Position numbers and translations under genes: made by a program
Source of the DNA: Seison nebaliae
Lineage: Eukaryota; Rotifera; Pararotatoria; Seisonacea; Seisonidae
NCBI GenBank assembly: GCA_023231475.1
Contig: JALJEE010001028.1
Span: 1-45,703 of the forward strand
Reading direction: 5' to 3'
Length of the DNA: 45,703 nucleotides
Part shown: piece by piece, positions 9,701 through 20,573 of the stretch
Numbering within the stretch: position 1 is the first letter of the stretch
Layout: each line of letters opens with the position of its first letter
Notes under the pieces: generated by a model
The model's input: the letters and a program-made list of their open reading frames with translations, nothing else
Told to the model about the DNA's origin: nothing
Databases searched by the model: none

Positions 9701-12248
9701 TTTCAATAATCTTTCCAATATTCGCAATGATAAAAATTTCGTTTCTTCTCCTCCTTCTTCTTCCGATAATTCCTTTTTCATTTTCTCCTTCATTATCAGA
9801 GCATGTTCTGTGAATATATTAGAGATATGAAGTGAAGATGCGGCCGAACAATTTTGTAGAACATAATCCTTCACTTTCTCTTTAACCGTCTTCAATCGTC
9901 GATTATAAAAACGAGAATTTCTCGTTTGATCAAATTCAATTTTATTCACGTCATAGAAATTATTCAACATTCGATTATAATTCGTCAATACTTTCTTCTG
10001 ATCAGCTAATGCTTCTGGTGTTGTTGCCACCGAATTCATGAGAGGAGCCGAAAGGAAATCATGTTCCTGATTCTCATTAAATGCTTGAATCACATCTTCT
10101 AATTCTTTATAAGAATTCTCTCCCACACGGAAAATTGTAGAAGGATCTTTAAGAAATTCCTGAAAACTATTTAATTTTTCCGTTCGTTTCTCTTGAACTT
10201 CATCAATCTTCTCACCATTCTCTGATCCTTCATTCGATTTCTCTTCAATCTTCACATTTTTCTTCTTCTTCCGACCGAATTCAAGACCTTTCTCATAAAT
10301 GAATTGAATTTTTAATTTACTTAATTCCATTTCGATGGTTCTTAGAAGCATGAGCATTTTCTCATGTATCTCCACTTCCGGAAATCTTCCTTCGATAATT
10401 GCCATTTCAATGAAGACATAGAGCCAATTGAGTATCCAATCTCTTTGTTTGAATGACGCTTTGTGACCTTCGAGTTTGTCGTCAACAGATCTCAAGAAAA
10501 CTTGACGACAATAATTATCGATTGGTGAAGTGAAATCGTTAAAAAGACCATCCATTTCGGTGGTTGAATTAAGTAGATGAATTGATCGTTTAACTGTATC
10601 ACTGAAATTGGAGGCGATGTCACCTTCACAATATAATTGATCAATTTGTTTATCAAAATCTTGATAATTAAATTTCAACATATCAATCAATTGATTATCA
10701 GCCATAGAGATGATATGTTGTCGAACATGTTCATGAGATAAAAGAGTTGAAATTTGATTTTGTGTCGATTCCATTGGATGACTCATACTTAATTCGATGT
10801 CACTATATGGAAGGAAGATATCACTAATCGTATTGATACGATAGAATATAACATTCTCATTATTGTTGTTGTTGTTATTATTATTATTATTCATTGCAAC
10901 ATTTAAAGTTCCTTCATAATCACATTTGAGATGTGTTAAGAAATCTCTCGTTTGTTCATTGTTCATTAATCCTTTACTAATTTGTGCGGTAATAAATGGT
11001 AATTCACCATCCATCACAAATGGTAAAGAACCGACATAACTCATTTCCACTTCATTCATCGCTATTTGAATTATTCTCATGAGTATTGCATTAAAATCTT
11101 TCAATAATTGTTCGACAATTTCTTCTTCATTTTCTTTCGTCTTTCCATTAAATTGTAATCCTCTTTTATTATAGAAATCACTTGCTACTTCCAATAAATG
11201 TTTGATGACATATTTCACTAAATCTTTACTCATCCAATCGAATTGTAAACGATAATATATCGGTTCAGCTACAAACTCTTGTTTTTCATATGCTCCGTCA
11301 CGACCGATTCGTTGAATGGAACTAGATAGACATTGTGGCAATGCACGTCGACTCAATGAATTTCGAGCGACATTCAATCGTTTTTTATTCCCTTCCGTCA
11401 CACCTCTCATTTGATCAGCATATTCTTTCGCTCTCTCCGTAAAATGTTGTTGGACACTGGGAAATTCATTTAACGGTTTCAATTTTCGTATTTTCTTTAA
11501 TGCACGTAAAAATGCATGAGCTACTGCATCAATAGCAGTTGTGGCATCTGTTCCTCCAACATGTGCCACTGCTGTAACGGGCACCAATTGATTCATCATT
11601 GGGAAATGATCTGATGTATTCTCACAACCCGTACATTTACAATGTTCACTGCACAAAATTTTCGCTTCGAAACATTCACAATATCTTTTTTTACAATTCG
11701 ATTTCCTACAATTACAACCTTTCAAATGTTTATTTTCTCCACTCCTCTCCGAACCGCCAATTTTACTTCGAAAAGCAGAAGCATTCCGTTCCAAACATGC
11801 TCGAATTGCCATATTTCTCTCACCTTCATATCTGATATTATTTCGACAATTTTGACAATTACATTCATGACAGAATACTCCACTTTGAAAACATTCACAA
11901 TACAATTTCAAACATTGCGACTTGCTGCAATGACAACATTTTCGAGGAATTTTCGATTGATTTTCATCTGGTGGAACGGGAAGACTTCGTTCCACATTTC
12001 TGTGACTCGTAGATCGACGATCTATTTATTAAAATAATTAAAATTAAAATGAATTTAATTAAATGGAAACTGTGTGTGGAATAATTGGAGGTATAATCCT
12101 CGTTCTGATTAGGTGACAATAATCGAGTTTTTTGTCGTGTCACATAACCTGAACCTTCAGGTGGAGCATGACGTCCGTCGAATGAGTCGTCTGATGAGTC
12201 CGAATCATTCTCTCGATTCGGATACTTGATGTTACCATACTGAATCAT
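6787..12248 (-). CDS. LIN54/tesmin-type CXC (CRC-domain) protein with a very long C-terminal extension, 1771 aa
   Basis: Four exons join in phase: 12071-12248, 7402-12021, 7106-7351, 6787-7058. The N-terminal part (about residues 85-190) is a tandem CXC domain: KCCHCSKSQCLKLYCECFQS and, after a linker, CNCRKSNCKKRYCECFEAK. Both tyrosines that contact the CHR DNA element in human LIN54 are present. The linker is RNASAFRSKI instead of the usual RNPxAFxPKI. LIN54-type proteins bind CHR promoters in the DREAM/MuvB complex; TSO1 and tesmin are related. Unusually the domain is N-terminal and followed by about 1580 residues: poly-Asn, helical charged stretches, an Asp/Glu-rich block near residues 1180-1450 with short repeats such as VEIENEK, and a His/Pro-rich end. 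One exon of 4620 nt is exceptional for this window. Orthology to LIN54 rather than tesmin is unsettled. Confidence 0.85.
8380..8680 (-). repeat. Degenerate acidic coding repeat in the LIN54-like gene
   Basis: The coding sequence holds successive copies of a 7-8 codon unit, e.g. EENVEIENEKNVEIENEETV and GNEKDKIEI. On the plus strand this reads as recurring TTTTCATTTTCAATTTC. It looks like slippage expansion of a Glu/Asn/Ile-rich unit. Confidence 0.6.
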
Positions 12249-13445
12249 ATTGGTGCCAGTGCCAATTTCAAATTTGAATCTTTGTCAAAACTATGAAAAT
12301 TTTTCTTCAACTAAAAATCTGAGCGCCAACTTTGAAAGGAACAATTCAAATATGCTTTTTTCAAATTTGCGTACCAATTCGAAATTTGTTTCGATTATAT
12401 TTTATTAAGCTTCCAACAATTATTTTATTTGCAACAGGCGATCTTGCAATTGAGCTTAACACTTCGCCATTCGCAACTTCATAGATCGAACAATTCTACT
12501 AACTTCCATCAAAATCCAGTTGTTCGATTTCTTATCCAAATTCTACATTCAAACTTTTAGCTTACCAATTGAACCAACTTCTGTCTTTTGTTTTTTTTTT
12601 CTCTTTTAACAAACTCATTTCTTGTGTTTTTATCTTAATGTTCTTCTGTATGTATATACGTATGTTGATAAAGTGCAGGTTAATTTTCTTATGTACATTT
12701 GAAGAGCATACGCCTTTTCCACGTGAGTAAGAAAGAGTACTCCAATTAAAATGTCCATGATTCTTTTTGTTATTTTTATTTTAATGATGAAATTTATTCA
12801 TTTTTTTATGAAATTATAATTCGATATTTCTCCGAACTGTGTAAGTTATCGCAATGATAGAATGTTGTAGTTTATAAAAAATAATCAATAATGAATAAAA
12901 AAATAATGTAAAATGAATGGAAACAACACAAGTTGACTAAATATCAATGAACTTCTTAATTTGAATAAATTAGTTTTTAATTAATTTAACTTGATTTAAC
13001 TAGCCACTTGATTTTAATAATTGAATTTATTCGTTTTCAGTTGAAAGAAACCTTAAAACTTGTCTCAACTTTTACCCGATTGAAGGTTCTATAAGGAAAT
13101 CGTATGGGATATATATAGTTCCATATTCTAATGTTTTAATATATCTTGTGAATTAACCGAAGTTTAAAATAGAGATACATAACTTGAGTTGATTGTAAAG
13201 TGAAGATAAACTTTAGGATAATGTTGTCATAATTATAATAAAATAATAAATATATAATAATTAATAAAATCGTCGAAAAACCTAAGAAGGGAAACAGTTT
13301 ATGAAATAACTCGGAAAAAAGTTCCAAATATTCGAAGAATAATGCATAATAAGTTGTATATAATAATATATGAAATAATTGATTGTAGGAAAATATCCCC
13401 GAAAAATTTAGAAATATTTTTCAACTGCGTTAATTAGATTCTATA
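12249..13445. other. Intergenic, no gene recognised
   Basis: Upstream of the LIN54-like gene. Very AT-rich with stops in all frames, and only short open frames lacking coding character. No tRNA or repeat recognised. Any promoter for the minus-strand cluster would be here, but I see no diagnostic motif. Confidence 0.6.
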
Positions 13446-13715
13446 GACGCAAAGATTCTTATGGATTCTTTAGACTGTTACAATAAATCGATCATGATTA
13501 ACAATGACGAGTATTTGTGAAGAGAATGGAATATTTATATTTATTGTTCTTAAATAGAATCTAATGATATTAATTATATTTCCTGTAGGTATTTCTGTCT
13601 TAAAACATATTTCCTTTTTTCAAAAGTTTCCCTATTTTGTATAAGAATAAATTTTTGTTTGAAAATCTTTCTCACTTCATATCAAATAATACATCTTTAG
13701 ATTCATATCATTAGA
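13446..13715 (+). pseudogene. Duplicated 3' end of the secreted-protein gene
   Basis: This stretch closely repeats 14691-14970. It encodes an in-frame DAKILMDSLDCYNKSIMINN then DEYL and a stop, against PKILMDSSDCYNKSIMINN then DEYEVL in the gene at 14168. The 3' non-coding similarity continues (CTAATGATATTAATTATATT; TTAAAAC.TATTTCCTTTTTTCAA). In-frame stops sit just before it and no upstream counterpart was found, so it looks like a relic of tandem duplication. An AG (TTCTATAG) immediately precedes the similarity, so a terminal exon of an unseen gene is also possible. Confidence 0.7.
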
Positions 13716-14167
13716 TGTTGTCAAATTTTGTAAGGTAGAGTAATCAAGTAAATCGATATATTTCGTAAAGAATATTAACGAAGAATTCGTCAATCGTCGG
13801 AACAATAGTTATTAACTCATAATTGTTTTTTCTTTATTATTGAAAATAAGAAACGAAATTTTATAAAAACTACATGTAATGAAATATAATGAAAGTGCAT
13901 ACTTCGAACGGATTTAAATAATTTTTGTAACTCATTTTTCGGCAAGTGATTAATAAATTCTATTTATATTTTTTCCTATATTTGGATGTTTAGGATAATT
14001 CAATAAATATGATGCTTTTGATGGTTTCGGCAGTATTTTTGGTGCTCAGTTAAAATGTTATCCTGAATTGATATAATAATAATAAAATTTTCATGTAATT
14101 TTACCAGTATTTATTGTTTCTTATAGTTCAACTTTCTTTCCCAGATATTCTTCTACGTTTCCAAAAA

Positions 14168-14767
14168 ATGAAAATTATTTTATTTTATATGATAAGTTAC
14201 TTTATCTGCCATCATTTATGTGGTTTAGATACCTATAAACATCAGAATGAGAACTATTGTTTCAATGCGGTTGAAGTTAATATATATGTAACAGGGAAGT
14301 TAGAAGAGTATAGTGAAACTTGTTCATCCGATGTGAATGGAATGACTGATATTATGAAATATTATGATGAAGATCTCATTGATTATTTTCAGGATTCAGT
14401 TTATGGCGTAATCGGAGTTGAAAGTAATAACGGTCGGTATTATTGGGCCGATCGGTTTCGAACGGAAATTCTACAGAGTTGTACATTATGGTCAAACAAC
14501 AAACCAACTGGAAAACCATTTATTTACATTGATCGATATGGGAAAATAGCTGCTGCTACTACAGGAATATCTATTTATTGTATGAAATTCCAACTCAAAA
14601 AATTATCATTTAAATTAAAAAGTACATCAAATAACAACGTGAATCGTAAAAATATAGGAAATATTATGGTCAATCTCAACTCGGTTGACCCAAAGATTCT
14701 TATGGATTCTTCAGACTGTTACAATAAATCGATCATGATTAACAATGACGAGTATGAAGTATTGTGA
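14168..14767 (+). CDS. Secreted Cys-containing protein, possibly divergent C-type-lectin-like, 199 aa
   Basis: Start chosen at the Met of MKIILFYMISYFICHHLCG, a clear signal peptide; an in-frame Met at 14114 would place 18 extra residues before it. The mature part has few cysteines (NYCFN, ETCSS, QSCTLW, IYCMKF, SDCYN). The central pattern is GRYYWADRF, SCTLWSNNKPTGKP, IYIDRYGKIAAA and a final cysteine. This resembles the second half of a C-type lectin fold (W..N.P.G...C), but the canonical CV and WxDxxC motifs are absent. I treat the lectin call as tentative. The gene may splice differently at its end: GAAGTATTG could be a donor to TTTTTTCTAG at 14840, adding only four residues. A partial copy lies 1.2 kb upstream. 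Confidence 0.6.
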   Translation: MKIILFYMISYFICHHLCGLDTYKHQNENYCFNAVEVNIYVTGKLEEYSETCSSDVNGMTDIMKYYDEDLIDYFQDSVYGVIGVESNNGRYYWADRFRTEILQSCTLWSNNKPTGKPFIYIDRYGKIAAATTGISIYCMKFQLKKLSFKLKSTSNNNVNRKNIGNIMVNLNSVDPKILMDSSDCYNKSIMINNDEYEVL

Positions 14768-15450
14768 AATTGGGAAGATAATAAGATCTTTAAACTTATT
14801 ATTGTTAAACAGAATCTAATGATATTAATTATATTTTTTCTAGATATTTCGATCTTAAAACCTATTTCCTTTTTTCAAGAGTTTTCCTATTTTTCTTTCA
14901 ATCTTTCTAGAACAAATCTTTGTTCGAAAATCTTTCTCACTGTAAATTATTTAGATTCATATCTCCACGGCATCCTCTTACCAATTAACGATAAAGCATC
15001 TCAGAATCATGAAACATCAGAAGTCCAAAAGATCTAGTGGAACTCATTCGTCTGAGGTCATAGAGCTGTAAAGTGAACTAACTGCTATTTAACAAAACCT
15101 CACTACTTTAGTTTTTCGCTCTATCGGATAGAGTGATGAAAGTCTATCCTGTTCCTCAGAATCGGTTGACTTATAAATTAGCTGTAACTTATATATCATC
15201 ATAATCTTTGGTTTTGTAATAAATGCAAAATAATTTAGGACTTTTTATAAATTAATTTTGGCATAATTAACGACTTACAAGGGTTCTTTCTGTTAATTCG
15301 AAAACAAGCGTTTTATATCTTATTAACAGAAATTCAATACATAATTTTCAGATATTTCTTAAAAGTTGAGCTTAATAAGCTTTTGTGTTGCCATAACAAT
15401 TGATAAGCAGAATAAAAATAAACTTTCTTAAAAATTCTGAAAAACTATAA
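14768..15450. other. Intergenic, no gene recognised
   Basis: The first 200 bases are the 3' region shared with the duplicated relic at 13446. The rest is AT-rich without convincing coding capacity. There is a short inverted arrangement near 15118-15150 (GCTCTATCGGATAGAG..CTATCC) but no RNA gene I can support. Confidence 0.5.
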
Positions 15451-18400
15451 ATGGATGTTACGGTTGTTGAGAATAGAGTGAAAGATTTCGTGCGAACTCA
15501 TCCTCGTCGATTGAAAGATAAATTCCGCACGTTCGATACATTGCGAAGGGGAGAAGTTTCAAGTTTGAAGAATATCTAGTACTTCTCTATTTTATTGTCC
15601 TTTAGTACAACAGTTTAATAGAATATGCGACGGAGAATTATCGTTGATGAAATTGGGAAATGATGATTTGGGATTATTGAAAGAGAAATATACAAAAGCG
15701 AATGGTTTGATAAACTATGAAGATTTTTGTAAGACCTTAGGTTGAATATTATTATTATTAAAACTTGAAAATATGAATAATTTTGATTAAGACGAAGACG
15801 ATTATGAGTTGATGGGCAACATTTCAAACGAAGTCAATAATAATTTGATCAATCGTCTTGATAATATTGAGAATGTTAATAAATATTTTAAAATTATTTA
15901 TAATTTAGAATTATTTATAATTATAAAGATCGGAAATTATGAGTGCATCGTAGATCGTTTAAGGAAACTACAGCTAAAATATGGAATTCGATTATACGAC
16001 ACAATCGCGAATTATGATAATCTCAATTGTGGATATGTTAAAGAGAATCAGGTTCCATAGTCATTTTCTACCATTTATTATTTACAATTATTCAAAAGTT
16101 CAGAGCGGCACTTGATGTTGCTACTAAAACGAACAAATTTCAGTTGAGTCACATAGAAGCGTCTTGTATTGTGGAAAATAATCGTCGAGATGGAAATCAT
16201 GTTTATTATAAGAAACTGTGTAATCTCATCGATGGAGGTTATCTCCATTTGGAAATTCTTCTTATTTCATCATATTCTTATAGGATATGTTAATGATTTG
16301 GAGAAGAATCCGTTATTCATCTTAATAAAACGGGAAAAAGTTTCGAATTTTCTATTCTAATTTTAGTTCTATTTTTTCTATCTGAAGGAAAGTGGTTTGA
16401 GGAATACGTTAACCGGTTCAGAAGAAGACACGTTAAATGAAGTTTTAGAAAGAATTCGGATATTGATTAAAAAAAAGAATATTTCACTTCATCAATATTT
16501 TAAAAATTATAAAACGGTTTTATATCATCCCTCATTCTATTTGGCATTCAAATTGTTTAGTCTCAATCCTTCACCGGCTTGATAACTTGTAATCAATTTG
16601 AACGATGTCTTTCCTTACTCGAGGTTCTACCATTAGATGGGAAAGAATTTGAATTATTGGTAAAAAAATATCAGAAAGAAGAAGATCATATTTACTATCC
16701 AAAATTCATCGAAGATGTCGAAGAGGGTTAATTTGCTTTCCAGATTCTCTTAAATTTAATCACTTCTCTTCCCAAGGATGGATATTGAAGAAAGACAATG
16801 ATGAAAATGATGAGCAAACCAATTTTAATGATCCAAAAATTGTAAAAAAATTAAACTATTTCCAATATCCCAATCTTCCCGACAAAGACACAATACTGAC
16901 ACCGAGCGATACAGTTTTGAAATTGGGGAAATTTGAGCGAGAAAAATTTATTCGAGTTTTTTTTTAAATTCTAAATTCTTCTTCATCAATTCGGGTCAGT
17001 TGAAAGATCTTTTCTTAGATATTGATCATTTACGTAAAGGCACTTTAACTGAACATCGATTACTGAATGTTCTCGAATCGATTGGCGTATTCGATAAGAC
17101 GAATTCCGTATTCCTCACAAAAAATGAATTGAGCAATTTTTTGGATTATTATCGATCGAAAGACAAGAAATTAATTAACACACAAAGACTATTGACAGAT
17201 TTAAGTTCGTAATTGTTTCAGTTGGAATATATTGTTTAAATTTTCATTTTGTTAGAAAGATACGACGAAGAGATGACGTGCGAAGAGAAAGAATTAAATA
17301 AGATTGATATACTCAATCCTTCTGCTGATGAAGATGTCACACTACGTCGTTGGAAGAGTATCATCGAAATACGACGTGTTGATACACGATCAGTATTTTT
17401 AGATTTTGACAAGTTCAAATTTTTTCAAATACAAAAAACATTCTAAACATTTTCCAATTTTCTTCTCAACATTTCACTATTTAATAATTAGACATAATAA
17501 CGGTCACATCAATTTAAATCAATATAAACAATGTCTCTCAACATTGCGATTAAATGGAACGCCGGAAGAAATTGAGAAAATCGGGAATCGGTTTTTCTTA
17601 TCGAAATTTTTTTAAATTAATTTTCAAAACGAAGATTTTTGGGAACGAAAGGATTTAATTATTTGAAATTTTTGGATATTCTCGATCCGACCGAATCTGA
17701 TAAGTTAAGGTGATTATTTCTCCCGATTAATTTAAACGATTTCCTTTCAGATATAAAGATTTACATGAGCAGATGAAAGCCTTACAAATAGCGAAACAGA
17801 CACCGGTGGCTGAAAAACTGACAGACGTTTGTTCGATTGTCAATCGAATAAAGAATTATGTGTTGAGACGACGAATCAGTTTATATGAAGCGATACGAGA
17901 TCATGATAAACACAATCATGGAAGAATTCCTACTGTCACATTTCGAAGAGCATTAGCTGCAATTGGAATTAATATGACGAATCACGAACTCAGTTTACTC
18001 GAGAATTATTATAAGTTATTTCTATTAATTTTCCATTTTTGATATGTTTTCCGCTTAGTACAAGTGTTCATCCAGAATCTATGGAATATAAAGCTTTCTG
18101 TGAGGATATTGAAAGTGCGTTCTCTGGAACTGATTTTGATGGTTTAGAAAAGAATCCGCTATTAACCCCGAAAAAATGGGAAGTTCGAGAAGATGTCAAA
18201 TTCCATAAGTTGAGTAGCGAAGCTGAAAATTTAGTAAAACATGCAATGCAAAAAGTTGCAGAAAAAGTTCTTTTCTTTTTGAAAATATTTAAAAGGAAAT
18301 TTAAATTATTTTAGACGAGAAGATATCGAATTGCTTTGTTTCCATGTTTCGAAGATTTTGATCGTATGAAAAATGGATTCGTTTCACCCTCACAATTTGG

Positions 18401-18593
18401 ACGAGTGCTCTCAATTCTCAATTTGGCACAATCGTTAACAGAATTAGAAATCGAATTATTAGCGAAGAAGTTTTCGGCGAATATAGGTCCGGATAATGTC
18501 GGATCAAATTATCAGGTGAATTACCTGTCGTTTTGCAATAGTGTCTATGTGATTGCGGACGAGGCGAGGAATAATTTAGTTATTCATCAATAA
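15451..18593 (+). CDS. Multi-EF-hand protein (EFCAB6-like), about 20 short exons
   Basis: A chain of short exons splices in phase from MDVTVVENRVKDF at 15451 (exons 15451-15562, 15606-15740 and onward) to NNLVIHQ at 18593, giving roughly 700-800 aa. It contains a repeated EF-hand-like unit: FRTFDTLRRGEVSIQQF, ANYDNLNCGYVKENQFRAAL, FLDIDHLRKGTLTEHRLL, LDFDKHNNGHINLNQYKQ, IRDHDKHNHGRIPTVTFRRA, FEDFDRMKNGFVSPSQFGRV. Each unit is followed by a second, weaker one and then a segment such as LEKNPLLTP. Most loops start D-x-D and keep the central Gly but lack the full set of calcium ligands, so many are probably structural. This matches the architecture of EFCAB6 and similar proteins linked to sperm/ciliary axonemes. 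No signal peptide or membrane segment. Exact exon borders in the middle are approximate. Confidence 0.72.
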
Positions 18594-18883
18594 TTGGAAA
18601 TAGAAATGTTTAGAAAAATGAAATTTATTTCGTAAGAAGTTTTTATTAAAATAAATCATCAGTATTATAATGTTTTGGTGTTGATGATAGTCATGTTGGT
18701 GGGGGGTGGTGGTGGTGGTGAGATCAAGCAGGTTGAACGGGGAAATTTTATTTATTGTTCTATCTAATCAATTTATTTGACATGATTCTTTCTTATTCGA
18801 TATCACCGTTTGAACAAATTGTTTTGAATGAATCCAAATCTAATTTGATTATCGTTATCAGATCAAATGATGGAATGAAGATG
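18594..18883. other. Convergent intergenic region with a G/GT-rich stretch
   Basis: Lies between the stops of the EF-hand gene (+) and SPARC (-). Contains AAAATAAA-type signals near 18648 and a purine-biased GGGGGGTGGTGGTGGTGGTG run at 18699-18719. No gene seen. Confidence 0.5.
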
Positions 18884-19942
18884 TTAACTTGATCCTTCGA
18901 TTTTCAGACATTTCAACCATTCGGATTCTGTAATTTGATTATCTCCGTCGTCATCGCAATGTTGGAGGAATGGCTCAATGCAATGTTCCACTGCTTTCAA
19001 TGATCGTTTAATCATCTGATAATTTTCTGATGTAATGTGACTGATTATGAGGTGTGATGTATAAGATGGAGCAAGAGGAGAAGTAACCCGACATGATTCT
19101 CATCCAATTCACAGAACTCCCACATAACTGCGTATTTCAACCATTCGTTGATAACGGTAGTGGAATTCTCTTTCTTCAATTCCTCTTTCCCTTCCGTAAC
19201 TTTTTCTAACAATTTCTCATATTTCTCTTCTAACGATTTATGATCTTTCTAATTCCGCAATTGTTAATTAGAACTAGAAGAAGAACAATAAAAAGAAAAC
19301 CATATAATTCATCACATCATAAATCCAAAAAGTAAATCGTTCAGGAAATGATTCGAGATGATTCTTTGGACATTCCAATTGTTCTATAATTCGAAATTTC
19401 AGCAAATTAATTTAAAAATTTAAAAATTTGAATTAACCAGTACATTTTCCATAATAATCGACTTCTGTTTCTATAATCGATTTATCTGGACAATCTTTAC
19501 TCTCATTGCGACATTGACAGATTGCAGAATTGTAATGACATTCCGATTTCCATGTAGTGTTCGAGGAATCGCACACCTTTTTTTTTATTTTGGAACAATT
19601 TTTATTCTTCTAATAATTCGATAACTTCAATTGCTTCTAATTCATCACATCGATCGTCACAAACACATTCAACTTCTGGTTCTTTTCCTTCTTCGATTTC
19701 ATTCGAATTCAATTTGCAAATCTCTCCTAATTCACATACTTTCAAATCACATGGATCTGATGTAATATAATTAAATTTTCAATCATGTTTAAATTTATGG
19801 AAATAGAACTTGATAATATTTTAATTTCAGTTTGATCATCACCCAAACACTAGAAAGAAAGATGTGGAAAGAAAGAAGAAAAAAGTGATGGAACTATTCC
19901 AAAGAGGAGGACGCAGATGACGCTATAGAAGAGAAAGTTCAT
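18884..19942 (-). CDS. SPARC: SPARC (osteonectin), secreted matrix calcium-binding protein, 252 aa
   Basis: Basement-membrane collagen-binding glycoprotein. Seven exons join in phase: 19895-19942, 19810-19849, 19626-19756, 19438-19576, 19301-19383, 19088-19248, 18884-19040. Exon 1 is the signal peptide MNFLFYSVICVLLFGI. The acidic N-terminal domain I of vertebrates is almost absent. The follistatin-like domain follows: NPCDLKVCELGEIC (human NPCQNHHCKHGKVC), ECVCDDRCDE, VCDSSNTTWKSECHY, DYYGKC. The EC domain has CPKNHLESFPERFTFWIYDV, VMWEFCELDENHVGHITSEN (human [20 protein letters not shown]), KAVEHCIEPFLQHC and the disulphide-flanked EF-hand CDDDGDNQITESEW. Length suits an invertebrate SPARC (human 303). 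Two introns are only 47-49 nt. The short C-terminus after the EF-hand ends KCLKIEGSS. Confidence 0.9.
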
Positions 19943-20219
19943 CGTGATCAGTTTTAAGAATATGCTTTTCTGATTCAAAGAGTTCTCCGAGAGAATGAAA
20001 TCTGAAAATGAAAAGAAAGAAGATTGATGATATGAAACATCTGGACAGGAAACGTTTCCACTATTTTATTTGTTTTTTGACTTATGTTCAATATCGAACA
20101 CGTCAGTCGATTGAACGTTTCCATTATTCATTTCAACGAAAGAACAAGAAGATGGAAATCGCTTTCTTTAAAAATAATATTTTTTATTCACAGGTCAAAG
20201 ATATAATTGTTTAGCAAAA

Positions 20220-20252
20220 AAGAGAGAGAGAGAGAAAGAGAGATAGAGAGAG
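20220..20252. repeat. (GA)n microsatellite
   Basis: Purine-only AGAGAGAG run with a few interruptions, followed by a GATGATGAT stretch. Confidence 0.85.
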
Positions 20253-20423
20253 ATGATGATGATATGCTTTCTGAATATGGAATTAATGATGATGATGAAA
20301 AGTTTCAGAAATTTCGAAAATCTCATTCAATTACTTCTCAAACCAAAAGAGTTCAACGGGAAGATATGTATACCAACGATGATATACAGTGAAACATATA
20401 ACGGTTTTATGTACGATGATGGG

Positions 20424-20456
20424 ATTGGTTGATTGATTGATTGATGGATGGATGGA
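20424..20456. repeat. (GATT)n/(GATG)n microsatellite
   Basis: GATTGATTGATTGATGGATG followed by further GATG units. Confidence 0.85.
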
Positions 20457-20573
20457 GGTACACAGATTGTGAAAAGAAGGAATTGTAGAAAGAAAGAAGA
20501 AGAAATTTCATTCTGCAAAAATCTTAATTATGGAACTCTCTTGAATAATGGAAAAGATTCTCTGTTATTATTA

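Larger units (their letters stand above)
19943..20573. other. Intergenic between SPARC and the phosphodiesterase, with simple repeats
   Basis: Open frames here on the plus strand are driven by simple sequence. There is a GA-rich run at about 20220-20252 (AGAGAGAGAGAGAAAGAGAG) and GATT/GATG tetranucleotide runs at about 20424-20456. I see no supportable gene. The SPARC promoter should lie in this interval. Confidence 0.55.

Noticed and set aside
19020-19100. Apparent frameshift in SPARC after DENHVG
   Set aside because: A 47-nt GT..AG intron (GTTACT..AATCAG) restores the frame and gives the expected LDENHVGHITSEN alignment.
20207-20392. 61-aa plus-strand frame rich in Arg/Glu/Asp
   Set aside because: Its open frame is produced by the GA and GATGAT simple repeats; no start context or splice support.
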